A stretch of 53,363 bases of DNA, taken from the NCBI GenBank assembly GCA_038232275.1, contig JBBSIC010000019.1, forward strand, positions 1 to 53,363, read 5' to 3'. The position numbers and the translations under genes are program-made. The notes beneath the pieces are model-generated. The model was not told where the DNA came from, ran no database searches, and worked only from the letters and a program-made list of their open reading frames with translations. The stretch comes from DATLGB01 sp038232275. GTDB lineage: Bacteria > Actinomycetota > Thermoleophilia > Solirubrobacterales > Solirubrobacteraceae. Positions within the stretch are counted from its first letter, which is position 1; the number at the start of each line of letters is the position of its first letter. Below, piece by piece: positions 1 through 7,507 of the stretch.

Positions 1-22
1 AAGCGCTCGCGGACGTCCATCG

Positions 23-478
23 TCAGGTCTCCTTGGACCCCGGCGGCGGGCCGGTGCCCTCGCGCAGCCACTCGACGATGTGCGCGTCGCGGATGCGGAA
101 GCTCACGCGCGCCTGGTCGCCCGTGCCCGGGCCGCAGCTGCGCCCGCCGGCGCCGTCGGTGAGGCGGAAGGTGGCGAGCACGAGGCCGCCGTTTTGCCTC
201 TGCGTGCCGAGTAGGACCGCGCCGCACGGGAAGCTGCGGTTGAAGACGTCGACCTCCGCGCGCGTGCGCAGCCGCTGGTTGGGCTCGCCGTTGGAGACCG
301 TGGCGGGTAGGGCGAAGAGCTGCGCGGCCTGCTTGAAGCGGCCCGTGCGGACGTCGTCGGCCCAGGCCCGGATGACCGCGGGGGCGCCGGCCTTGGCGTT
401 CTGCGTGGTGCTCCCGGAGCCGCCACCCCCGCAGCCGGCGACGACGAGCGCAAGGGTGAGCAGGGCGAGCGCGCGCAC
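23..478 (-). CDS. Secreted lipoprotein of unknown function
   Basis: A 151-aa predicted lipoprotein anchored outside the membrane. A short hydrophobic signal ends in a lipobox (VVAGC, Cys at about residue 16), followed by a Gly/Ser linker. The remaining ~110 residues carry no catalytic motif I recognise; their size and the start (IRAWADDVRTGRFKQAA) resemble NTF2-like small domains, which is only a guess. The start is the GTG at 478, supported by a TACCCT -10 box at 486-491, 7 nt upstream. It lies just downstream of the DUF1697 gene on the same strand but seems to have its own promoter. Confidence 0.75.
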   Translation of the reverse strand: MRALALLTLALVVAGCGGGGSGSTTQNAKAGAPAVIRAWADDVRTGRFKQAAQLFALPATVSNGEPNQRLRTRAEVDVFNRSFPCGAVLLGTQRQNGGLVLATFRLTDGAGGRSCGPGTGDQARVSFRIRDAHIVEWLREGTGPPPGSKET

Positions 479-485
479 GCGGTGC

Positions 486-491
486 AGGGTA
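486..491 (-). promoter_or_regulatory. Leaderless -10 box for the lipoprotein gene
   Basis: TACCCT on the minus strand, 7 nt before the GTG at 478. No Shine-Dalgarno is visible between box and start, so the mRNA probably begins at or next to the start codon. Confidence 0.5.
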
Positions 492-497
492 GTCCGG

Positions 498-1034
498 CTA
501 CTCGGTGGTCTCGTCGGCGAGCGCGAGCAGCTTGTTGACCGTGTTCCAGTTGCGCGCGGTCGCGGTCACGCCCAGCCGCTTGTCGGTGAGCAGCTTGGCG
601 AGGGCCGAGTCCTGGAGGCCGCTCGGATGCCAGGCGTAGACCTCGCGCCCGCTGAAGGCGACCTGCTCGGGCGCGTGGTCGGCGCTGCCGATCTCCTCGA
701 CCACGGCGGGCTTGGGCTCGCTGCCGAGGAAGCTGACCTGCAGGCGCTTGGGATCGTCGGCGATTTCGGCGAACGGGTTGCGCTCGACCACGTCGGCGAG
801 CTCCTCGCGCGTGCGCAGCACCACCAGCGGGTCGACGCCGAGCTCCGCCTCGATCAGCCGCTCGAGCGCCGGCGCCGTGGTCTCGGAGCCGCTGATCACG
901 ACGTTGCCGCTCTGCCCGAGCGTCCTGACGACCCCATAGCCCTGCGCCTCGAGCAGCGCGCGCAGGTCGGCCATCATCACGCGCCGGTGTGCTCCGACGT
1001 TGATGCCGCGCAACAGGACGATCTGCCGGGTCAT
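498..1034 (-). CDS. DUF1697 domain protein
   Basis: A 178-aa cytosolic protein of the DUF1697 family (function unknown). The family signature is clear at the N-terminus: LLRGINVGAHRRVMMADLRA, then SGNVVISG and, near the C-terminus, TARNWNTVNKLLALA, the usual closing motif. Length is normal for the family. Its ATG overlaps the TGA of the upstream tetR gene (ATGA at 1031-1034), so the two are translationally coupled and probably under the TetR operator at 1699-1719. Confidence 0.9.
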   Translation of the reverse strand: MTRQIVLLRGINVGAHRRVMMADLRALLEAQGYGVVRTLGQSGNVVISGSETTAPALERLIEAELGVDPLVVLRTREELADVVERNPFAEIADDPKRLQVSFLGSEPKPAVVEEIGSADHAPEQVAFSGREVYAWHPSGLQDSALAKLLTDKRLGVTATARNWNTVNKLLALADETTE

Positions 1035-1681
1035 GCGGGCACCCCGGCCGTCGCCAGCGCGATCTGGATGCAGGTGCGCACGACGTCCTCGGGGTCGACC
1101 TTGAACAGCTCGGGCAGGTCGCCCGTCCGGCGCAGGCCGACGCGGATGCGGGCGAGGTGCATGAGCCCGAGGCTCTGCGTCCACAGGGCGTTGGCCGCGA
1201 AGTCGGGGTCCTCGAGCGCAAACACCCCGGCCGCGCGCCCCTCGCGCATGACGTCGCAGATCGGTCCGATGCAGCTCGCCATGCCCCGCCCGAGGCGCAG
1301 CCAGACGGATTCCGACACCGTGGCGTTGAGCTCGCTCGCCGGCCGGTGCATCAGCGACATCGAGCAGTCCAGGAACGCCGGGTAGCGCTCGCAGAAGCGC
1401 GCGAAGGCCTCGGCGAGCCGCGCCAGCCGGCCCACGGGCTCGGCCGGCCCTGCGGCGACAGCCGCCTCCAGATCGGCCGCCAGCTCGGCCAGGTAGTCCG
1501 TCACCGTGAGCACGAACAGCTCCTCCTTGGAGGAGAACTGACGGTAGATCAGCCCGCGCGCGATGCCGACGGCCTTGGCGATCTCCTCGATCGGCGCGAC
1601 CTGCATCCCCCGCTCGTCGAAGAGCGTCCGCGTCGCGCGGACCAGTTCGCGCTCGCGGGCCTGACGCACCAGAGGGGACAC
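1031..1681 (-). CDS. TetR/AcrR family transcriptional regulator
   Basis: A 216-aa one-component repressor. An N-terminal TetR helix-turn-helix (residues ~5-60: TRTLFDERGMQVAPIEEIAK, AVGIARGLIYRQFSSKEELF) precedes an all-helical ligand domain. An upstream ATG at 1729 would add 16 low-complexity residues. I prefer the GTG at 1681 because a -10 box (TACCCT) and a perfect 21-bp palindrome sit directly upstream and would lie inside the gene otherwise. The partner gene DUF1697 overlaps its stop, suggesting autoregulation of a two-gene operon. The ligand is unknown. Confidence 0.85.
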   Translation of the reverse strand: MSPLVRQARERELVRATRTLFDERGMQVAPIEEIAKAVGIARGLIYRQFSSKEELFVLTVTDYLAELAADLEAAVAAGPAEPVGRLARLAEAFARFCERYPAFLDCSMSLMHRPASELNATVSESVWLRLGRGMASCIGPICDVMREGRAAGVFALEDPDFAANALWTQSLGLMHLARIRVGLRRTGDLPELFKVDPEDVVRTCIQIALATAGVPA

Positions 1682-1688
1682 CCCGGTC

Positions 1689-1719
1689 AGGGTAGGCGGG
1701 GTGGGCGGACCGCCCACCC
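1689..1719 (-). promoter_or_regulatory. tetR promoter with 21-bp palindromic operator
   Basis: On the minus strand a TACCCT -10 box (1689-1694) ends 7 nt before the tetR GTG. Immediately upstream, 1699-1719 is a perfect inverted repeat: GGGTGGGCGG, a central base, then CCGCCCACCC. Its position over the -10/-35 spacer fits autorepression by the adjacent TetR. The assignment is inference; the palindrome is directly visible. Confidence 0.55.
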
Positions 1720-1735
1720 ACCGCCGCATCAGGCG

Positions 1736-1924
1736 CTACGGGGCTCGACGCCCGGGCGTTGACCGACGCCAGTCGCGGCCACCGTCCGAGCTGGTGTACA
1801 GGCCGATGCGGTAGCCGAATCGGGCCTCCCAGACGCCGTCGCCGACGCGTCCGTCCCCCCGAGATTTGCTCCATCCTGAAACGGGAAGGGATGCGGCCGG
1901 CGCCCCGCCGTCGACGGTCTTGTA
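1736..1924 (-). pseudogene. Possible decayed BNR/sialidase-like coding fragment
   Basis: A 62-codon open frame, closed by TAG at both ends, reads like real protein: it begins YKTVDGGA and ends VWEARFGYRIGLYTSSDGGRDW before the stop. The SSDGGRDW and TVDGG motifs resemble Asp-box (BNR) repeats of extracellular beta-propellers. There is no start codon and no room for a full propeller, so if it is coding at all it is a relic. A chance open frame in GC-rich DNA is possible. Confidence 0.3.
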
Positions 1925-2048
1925 CTACGGAAACCCCAGTGCACAAGCTTCACCGGGTTCCGGTATTTCACCCGGCACGGGTGGGCGGCGAGCCGACCAG
2001 GGAAGCTGAGGCGGCAATGCGCGGTGATAGCTCGACCGGTCCGGCATC

Positions 2049-2082
2049 CGCAGATTGGGCATCAAATGGATGCTAAATCTGC
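2049..2082. repeat. 34-bp hairpin repeat, copy 1
   Basis: An imperfect palindrome with outer arms GCAGATT / AATCTGC and an inner stem GCATC / GATGC around a short AT-rich loop. A second copy lies at 35341-35374 in the same orientation; the two match at 29 of 34 positions by hand alignment. Both are intergenic and far from any mobile gene. It looks like a REP-like dispersed element or a shared protein-binding site. Confidence 0.7.
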
Positions 2083-2202
2083 CACTGGCCGCGGAGTCCC
2101 CCTGTCTCGGCCCCGCTGGCCCCGGGTGAGCGCCGCCACTCTGCGGAACTGCCGTCTCGAATTGAACCGCCGCGGCGCTGGCCCCTTCCCAGCCGAGCGT
2201 CG

Positions 2203-2955
2203 CTACAGCGCCGCCGCCGTCCGCCGCACGATGCGGTCCAGGGTGCCCCAGGCGAGGTAGGCGAGGCCGCCGGCCGTCGCCGTGGCGGTCAGCAGCACGC
2301 CGGCCGCCGCGGTGATCGCGATCCCGGTGGAGCCGAGGATCAGCACGACCGCCGCAGCGCCGAGGCCCGGCCCGATCGGCAGCTGGCTCAGCGAGACCTG
2401 GAGGATCAGGATCGCGATGGCGTCCAGCACCGAGGCGTCGACGCCGAGGGCGTGCAGCATCAGCCAGTTGCGCGCGATCTGCGCGAAGGTGGCGATCAGG
2501 ATCAGGCCGATGACCCGGTTCGCGCCGTTCATGCTCTTGAGCACGGCGAGGCCGGAGGCGAAGCCGATCGGCCGCCGGTGGGCCAGGCGCGCGAGGCCCA
2601 CCACGATCGCGACGACGGTCGCGAGGATCGCGAAGGGCACCCACGCGGGGAGGTGCAGGGGAACGACCAGGGTGAAGGAGGTGATCGCCGCGAGGAAGCC
2701 CTCGACGGACATGATCGGGACCTCGGCGGCGATCAGCGCTCCGATCCGCGGGGCCCGGCTGCCCGCCGAGCGGCGCAGGATCGCGATCCGCGCCGCCGTG
2801 CCGAGCTGCGAGTTCAGCTGCGAGGCGAGGCTGCCGAGCGCCGCCGCGTGGTAGAGCTGCCGGCGCCCGCACGTGGCGCCCGCGGCCTCGACGCAGATGT
2901 GCCACGCCTCGGTGCGCGTGAGCAGCGCCACGAGCTGCAACAACGCGGCCAGCAC
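2203..2955 (-). CDS. LPG synthase TM-region-like (UPF0104) membrane protein, start unresolved
   Basis: A polytopic membrane protein resembling the flippase-like transmembrane region of lysylphosphatidylglycerol synthase (PF03706). The visible 250 aa include LGSLASQLNSQLGTAARI, a family-typical stretch, and a C-terminal run of helices. The only ATG/GTG/TTG start downstream of the preceding region is GTG 2955, which falls inside the first membrane helix (SAPVGILVLAALLQLVALL). The same frame continues upstream to about 3090 with a convincing N-terminus (RRRIAIGVAGTLAATGALVW) but offers no standard start there. A rare start codon, a mutation or a sequence error is likely. Confidence 0.7.
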   Translation of the reverse strand: MLAALLQLVALLTRTEAWHICVEAAGATCGRRQLYHAAALGSLASQLNSQLGTAARIAILRRSAGSRAPRIGALIAAEVPIMSVEGFLAAITSFTLVVPLHLPAWVPFAILATVVAIVVGLARLAHRRPIGFASGLAVLKSMNGANRVIGLILIATFAQIARNWLMLHALGVDASVLDAIAILILQVSLSQLPIGPGLGAAAVVLILGSTGIAITAAAGVLLTATATAGGLAYLAWGTLDRIVRRTAAAL

Positions 2956-3128
2956 GAGGATGCCGACGGGCGCCGACTGCAGCGCCTGGGCGAACTCGTC
3001 GCGCCGGTCGTAAAGCAGCCAGACCAGGGCGCCGGTCGCCGCGAGCGTTCCGGCGACCCCGATCGCGATGCGGCGTCGGCGCGGGCTCGCAGCGCGATGG
3101 GGAACGGAGACGGCGACCGCGCAGATTC

Positions 3129-3134
3129 TACGCT
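3129..3134 (+). promoter_or_regulatory. Leaderless -10 box for the DUF3159 gene
   Basis: TACGCT, 6 nt upstream of the ATG at 3141, with no ribosome-binding site between. Confidence 0.45.
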
Positions 3135-3140
3135 CGACGG

Positions 3141-3749
3141 ATGAGCGACCCGCGCGGCACCGAGCTCCCCAGCCTCGCCGAGGCCGTCGGCGGCCCCCGC
3201 GGGCTCGTCGAGGCCTCGCTGCCGGCCATGGCGTTCGTGATCGCCTACACCGTCTCGGGGTCGGACACGAATACCGCGGCGGCCGTCGCGGTCGCCCTGG
3301 CGATCGTGCTCGCCGCGGTGCGCCTCGTGCAACGCGAGTCCCCCGCCCAGGCCGTCTCGGGCCTGGTCGGCGTCGGCTTCGCGGCGTTCATCGCCGCGCG
3401 CAGCGGCAAGGCGGAGAACTTCTTCCTACCGGGCCTGCTCGTCAACGTCGCCTACGCGGCGGCCTTCGTCGTCTCGATCGCGATCCGCCGCCCGCTGGTC
3501 GGGCTGGTCGTCGGCCGCCTCGAGGGGCAGGACGCCGCGGCGGCGCGCGACCCGCTGCGCCGGCGCGCGTACACGCGCGCGTCGTGGCTGTGGGCGGGCC
3601 TGTTCCTGGCGCGCCTCGCGGTCCAGCTCCCGCTCTACGCGGCCGGTGCGGTCGTCGCCCTGGGCATCGCGCGCACCGCCATGGGCCTGCCCCTGATCGC
3701 GCTCGGGCTCTGGCTGACGTATCTGCTGGTCCGCGTACGGGTCGAGTGA
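3141..3749 (+). CDS. DUF3159 family membrane protein
   Basis: A 202-aa integral membrane protein of the actinobacterial DUF3159 family, function unknown. Characteristic segments are EASLPAMAFVIAYTV near residue 25, GFAAFIAARSGKAENFFLPG near residue 93, and RASWLWAGLFLARLAVQLP near residue 147. About six hydrophobic segments are visible. It is divergent from the UPF0104-type gene and is preceded by a leaderless -10 box. Confidence 0.88.
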   Translation: MSDPRGTELPSLAEAVGGPRGLVEASLPAMAFVIAYTVSGSDTNTAAAVAVALAIVLAAVRLVQRESPAQAVSGLVGVGFAAFIAARSGKAENFFLPGLLVNVAYAAAFVVSIAIRRPLVGLVVGRLEGQDAAAARDPLRRRAYTRASWLWAGLFLARLAVQLPLYAAGAVVALGIARTAMGLPLIALGLWLTYLLVRVRVE

Positions 3750-3759
3750 GCCGGGCCGG

Positions 3760-4131
3760 TCAGACCAGGCCGTGGCGGTAGGCGTAGCTGACTGCCTGGG
3801 CGCGGTCGCGCACCCCCGCCTTGGAGAACAGGTGGTTGATGTGGCTCTTGACCGTTGCGGGGCTGACGACGAGCCGCGCCGCGATCTCGGCGTTGCTCAG
3901 GCCCTCGGCGATCAGGGTGAGGACCTCGGCCTCGCGCGGGGTGAGCTCGTCGGGGAGCTCGGGCGGCGCGGGCTCCGTCGCGCCGGCGTCGCTGAGCGCG
4001 GCCACCACGTGGCGCTGGACGGCGGGGTCGAGCGTCGCCTCGATGCCGTCGCAGCGCGGCATGCGCAGGTCCATCAACACGACGTCGGGCGCGTGCCGCG
4101 CCGCCACCGCCACCGCCTCGTCGCCGTCCAT
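3760..4131 (-). pseudogene. Response regulator remnant (LuxR/NarL type), 5'-truncated with internal deletion
   Basis: The C-terminal LuxR helix-turn-helix is intact (LTPREAEVLTLIAEGLSNAE then ARLVVSPATVKSHINHLFSK). The receiver domain is broken. It starts at DGDEAVAVAARHAPDVVLMD, so the N-terminal acidic pair is missing. After the phosphoacceptor motif (MDLRMPRCDGIEAT) it jumps directly to LDPAVQRHVVAAL, so the ~60 residues normally carrying the conserved Thr/Ser and Lys are gone. The ATG at 4131 is fortuitous: it coincides with the junction to a permease fragment on the other strand. Confidence 0.8.
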
Positions 4132-4225
4132 CGACCTGTCCGACCTCGGCGTGCTCGCCGCCTGGGCGGTGGCCGACGTCGTGATCGCCGCCCGCCGGTT
4201 CAGCTGGCTGCCGCAGTCGGCCTGA
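4130..4225 (+). pseudogene. C-terminal fragment of an ABC-2 type permease
   Basis: Thirty-one residues plus a stop, LGVLAAWAVADVVIAARRFS followed by WLPQSA, match the usual last transmembrane helix and basic-aromatic tail of ABC-2 exporter permeases. Nothing upstream belongs to the same protein: the fragment begins where the response-regulator relic begins on the opposite strand. The two pieces are head to head and share one breakpoint at about 4129. Confidence 0.6.
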
Positions 4226-4235
4226 GGGGTTCGTG

Positions 4236-5282
4236 TCAGACGACCCCGACCAGCGACGCGCACACCCAGTTGCGCGCGCCGGCGCCGCCCGCCCACAGGC
4301 GGGCGGCGAGCCGGTCCTGCTCAACCTTGGAGCTCTGGAAGGCCTGCCCGGAGCCGCCGAGGCCGTGCCAGGTGTCGGGCAGCATCTGGTAGTAGCCCGA
4401 AGCGCCGGCCGAGTTGGGCGGCAGGTTCTGGCCGCCGGACTCGCACTGCACGATCGCGTAGGGGATCGCCCACGGGCCGCCCGGGCCGGCCGCGCTGACC
4501 GCCGCGGCGGCGCGGGCGGCGAGCAGCCTGCCGAGCGCCTTCTCGGCCCGGCGGCGGCCGAGGCGCGTCCGCGTCAGCGCGGCGGCGCGCGCGGCGTGGG
4601 CCTGGGCGAGCGCGTCGCGGCGCTGCCGCAGCCCCGCGAGGATGCCCGAGAGGGCGTCGCGGTGGCGGGCGACGGCGTCCGCGGCCCGGCGGCGCCGGGC
4701 GCTGAGGGCGGTCAGCACGCGGCGCTGGTCGGTGGCCTCCGCGCGGGCAGAGCGCACGACGCCCAGCAGCCGCGAGTCGGCGTGCTGGACGCGCTGCAAA
4801 AAGCTCGCGGTCTCCAGCAGGTCGTTGAAGCCGCGCGCGTGCAACACGACGGTGAGGTAGTCGGGCTCGCCGTCGACGTAGCGCGAGCGCAGCAGCGCGG
4901 CGAGCTTGGTGCGCACCTCTTCGAGGCGGCCGAGCAGGCGGATCACCCGCTTCTGCGCGAGCTCGAGCCTGGCCTGCGTCGCCTGCGCGAGCGTCTGCGC
5001 CGCGGCGAGCGCGGCCTGGACGTCGCCCACCCGGGCCTCGAGCACCGCGACGTCTCTTGCGGTCGCCCGCTCGAGCGCGGCCAGCCGGGCGATCGCCCCC
5101 GACAGCGTGCGCTCGCGCGCCTTGCCCGCGCCGATCCGGCCGCGCAGCGAGCCTTCGTCCTGACCGGTCCCGGCGCCGGCCGCAAGCCGAATCGGCTGGG
5201 ACGCACCGGCGCGCACGAGGGCGCCGCCGGCCAGCAGCAGGACGGCGAAGGCGAGCACGGCGAAGCCTCGGGCGGGGCCCAT
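4236..5282 (-). CDS. Secreted coiled-coil protein with transglycosylase-like domain
   Basis: A 348-aa exported cell-wall protein. A signal/anchor helix (FAVLAFAVLLLAGGALV) is followed by ~200 residues of Ala/Arg/Leu-rich coiled coil similar to the regulatory region of NlpC/P60-type peptidoglycan hydrolases (YVDGEPDYLTVVLHARGFND is typical). The C-terminus is a transglycosylase-like/Rpf-type domain with the catalytic context IVQCESGGQNLPPNSAGASG and YYQMLPDTWHGLGG; the Glu of CESGG is the expected catalytic acid. The start is the ATG at 5282, with a TACGTT -10 box 7 nt upstream. Likely role: peptidoglycan cleavage during growth. Confidence 0.85.
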   Translation of the reverse strand: MGPARGFAVLAFAVLLLAGGALVRAGASQPIRLAAGAGTGQDEGSLRGRIGAGKARERTLSGAIARLAALERATARDVAVLEARVGDVQAALAAAQTLAQATQARLELAQKRVIRLLGRLEEVRTKLAALLRSRYVDGEPDYLTVVLHARGFNDLLETASFLQRVQHADSRLLGVVRSARAEATDQRRVLTALSARRRRAADAVARHRDALSGILAGLRQRRDALAQAHAARAAALTRTRLGRRRAEKALGRLLAARAAAAVSAAGPGGPWAIPYAIVQCESGGQNLPPNSAGASGYYQMLPDTWHGLGGSGQAFQSSKVEQDRLAARLWAGGAGARNWVCASLVGVV

Positions 5283-5289
5283 GCGTCCG

Positions 5290-5295
5290 AACGTA
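5290..5295 (-). promoter_or_regulatory. Leaderless -10 box for the transglycosylase-like gene
   Basis: TACGTT on the minus strand, 7 nt from the ATG at 5282. It faces the MMPL promoter about 40 bp away. Confidence 0.45.
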
Positions 5296-5335
5296 GGGGG
5301 ACAACCGGCCCTGCGCTGCACAATCCGGTGCGAAC

Positions 5336-5341
5336 TAGGGT
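5336..5341 (+). promoter_or_regulatory. Leaderless -10 box for the MMPL operon
   Basis: TAGGGT, 9 nt upstream of the ATG at 5351; no Shine-Dalgarno seen. Confidence 0.4.
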
Positions 5342-5350
5342 TGGCACGAC

Positions 5351-7507
5351 ATGAGCGCTCTCGCCCGGTGGTGCGTCCAGCACAAGTTCCGCGTCCTCGG
5401 CGCCTGGGTGGCGACGGTTGTCGCTCTCGGCGCTGTGAGCGCCTCCACCGGCAGCGGCTACACCGACTCCTTCACCCTGCCGGGCACCGAATCCACGCGG
5501 GCGCTGCACCTGCTCCAGAAGTCCTTTCAGTCGGCCTCGGGCGACACCGACCAGATCGTCTTCGGGGTCAGGCGCGGCTCGGTCCGCGACCGCACCGTGC
5601 GCGAGCGCGTCACCAAGCTGCTCGCCGCGGTCGCCAGGGGCCCGCACGTCGCTCGGGTCGCCAATCCGTACGGCGGCGCGCCGGGCGCTCCGCAGATCTC
5701 CCGGGACGGCACGGTGGGCTTCGCCGCCGTGCACTTCGACGGCGAGCAGCCGATCGTCGACGTCCCCAAGTCGGCCTACGAGTCGCTGATCAAGACCGCC
5801 GAGAAGGCGCGCGGCGGCGGCTTGCAGGTCGAGCTCGGCGGCAACGGCATCCAGCAGGCCAACCAGCAGACCGGCGGCCTCAGCGAGGGCATCGGCTTCG
5901 TGGCCGCGGCGATCGTGCTGGTGCTCGCCTTCGGCTCGTTCTTCGCGATGCTGCTCCCGCTCGCGACCGCCGCCCTGTCGCTCGGCGCCGCCCTGCTGGC
6001 GACGGGGCTGCTCGCCCACGTCATCGACATCGCCACCTTCTCGCCCCAGCTCGCGACGCTGATCGGCCTCGGCGTGGGCATCGACTATGCGCTGTTCGTC
6101 GTCACCCGTCACCGCAATGCGATCAAGAACGGGTACTCGCCCCAGGACGCCTGCGTGCGCGCGCTGAACACCTCCGGCCGCGCCGTGCTGTTCGCCGGCG
6201 CGACCGTCGTCGTCGCCCTGCTGGGGCTGCTCGTGCTCGGGGTGAGCTTTCTCAACGGCGTCTCGATCGCCGCCGCGGTGACCGTCCTGTTCGTGATGGC
6301 CGCCGCGGTCACCCTGATGCCCGCCTTCCTCGGGATGATGGGGATGAGGATCCTCAGTCGCAAGGAGCGCGGGCGGCTCGCTCAGGAGGGCCCGCGCGAT
6401 CCCAAGCTCGACGGCGTCTGGCCCCGCTGGGCCGCCTTCGTCGGCCGCCACCCGGCGCCGCTGGCGGCCGCCGCGCTGGTCGTGATGCTGGCGCTGGCGA
6501 TCCCGTTCATGTCTCTGCGCCTCGGCTCCTCTGACGCCGGCACCGACCCCGCGTCTGCGACGACGCGCAAGGCCTACGACCTGCTGGCGCGCGGATTCGG
6601 GCCGGGCTTCAACGGGACGCTGCAGATCGTGGCCGAGACGCCCCGCGGCAAGGCCGACCGCCCGGTGGTCCAGAGGCTCGCCGCGCGCGTGAGGACGGTG
6701 CCGGGCGTGGCCGCGGTCGGGCCGCCCGTCCCGTCGCCGAACGGCCGGATCGCGCTGATCGAGGTCAAGGCCGCGACCGCGCCGCAGGACGCCGCCACGA
6801 GCCGGCTGATCGACCGGTTGCGGGGCAGGGTGGTCCCGGAGGCCGTGCGCGGCTCGGGCGTGCAGGTCTCCGTCGGCGGCGTCACCGCGATCTTCGAGGA
6901 CTTCGCCTCCGTGCTGACCGCCAAGCTGCCGCTGTTCATCGGGGTGATCGTCCTGCTCGGCTGCGTGCTGTTGATGGTCGCCTTCCGCAGCCTGCTGATC
7001 CCGCTCGTGGCCGCGGTGATGAACCTGCTCGCCGCGGGCGCCGCCTTCGGTGTGGTGACGCTGATCTTCCAGCACGGTGTCCTCGCCGCCCCGCTCGGGG
7101 TGGGCCAGGGACCGATCGAGGCCTTCGTGCCGGTGATGATGATCGCGATCCTGTTCGGGCTGTCGATGGACTACCAGGTGTTCCTCGTCAGCCGGATGCA
7201 CGAGGAGTGGCTCAAGTCGCGCGACAACGCGACCGCCGTGCGCGTCGGGCAGGCCGCCACCGGCCGGGTGATCACGGCGGCGGCGACGATCATGATCTGC
7301 GTCTTCGGCTCCTTCCTTTTGACGGGGCAGCGCGTGATCGCCGAGTTCGGCGTCGGCCTGGCCTCCGCGGTCCTGCTCGACGCCTTCATCCTGCGCACGG
7401 TGCTCGTCCCCGCGATCATGCACCTGCTCGACGGCCGCAACTGGTGGCTTCCGCACCGCGTCGACCGCCTGCTGCCGCGCGTGGCGGTGGAGGCGGCCGA
7501 GGCGTGA
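5351..7507 (+). CDS. MMPL family RND transporter
   Basis: A 718-aa inner-membrane transporter of the MmpL/RND superfamily, usually exporting lipids or hydrophobic compounds using proton force. It has the duplicated layout: an N-terminal helix (FRVLGAWVATVVALGAVSA), a first extracytoplasmic loop, five helices with GLGVGIDYALFVVTRHR, then a second helix-loop-helices unit with LFGLSMDYQVFLVSRMHEEW. The paired Asp-Tyr motifs (IDYALF, MDYQVF) are the proton-relay positions of the family. Length is typical of compact MMPLs. It is coupled to a PAP2 phosphatase by a GTGA overlap. Confidence 0.95.
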   Translation: MSALARWCVQHKFRVLGAWVATVVALGAVSASTGSGYTDSFTLPGTESTRALHLLQKSFQSASGDTDQIVFGVRRGSVRDRTVRERVTKLLAAVARGPHVARVANPYGGAPGAPQISRDGTVGFAAVHFDGEQPIVDVPKSAYESLIKTAEKARGGGLQVELGGNGIQQANQQTGGLSEGIGFVAAAIVLVLAFGSFFAMLLPLATAALSLGAALLATGLLAHVIDIATFSPQLATLIGLGVGIDYALFVVTRHRNAIKNGYSPQDACVRALNTSGRAVLFAGATVVVALLGLLVLGVSFLNGVSIAAAVTVLFVMAAAVTLMPAFLGMMGMRILSRKERGRLAQEGPRDPKLDGVWPRWAAFVGRHPAPLAAAALVVMLALAIPFMSLRLGSSDAGTDPASATTRKAYDLLARGFGPGFNGTLQIVAETPRGKADRPVVQRLAARVRTVPGVAAVGPPVPSPNGRIALIEVKAATAPQDAATSRLIDRLRGRVVPEAVRGSGVQVSVGGVTAIFEDFASVLTAKLPLFIGVIVLLGCVLLMVAFRSLLIPLVAAVMNLLAAGAAFGVVTLIFQHGVLAAPLGVGQGPIEAFVPVMMIAILFGLSMDYQVFLVSRMHEEWLKSRDNATAVRVGQAATGRVITAAATIMICVFGSFLLTGQRVIAEFGVGLASAVLLDAFILRTVLVPAIMHLLDGRNWWLPHRVDRLLPRVAVEAAEA

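Noticed and set aside
33..1385. Long plus-strand open frame opposite the lipoprotein, DUF1697 and tetR genes
   Set aside because: Arg/Ala/Gly-rich shadow composition without motifs; the opposite strand holds three clear genes. The same applies to the long antisense frames at 4233-5354, 4943-7456, 8924-10828, 14419-15714, 17963-19333, 21280-23037, 23081-24226, 26633-28078, 27700-29316 and 42976-44925.
1690..1729. ATG 1729 as the tetR start
   Set aside because: It would put the palindrome and -10 box inside the gene and add a low-complexity N-terminus not found in TetR proteins.
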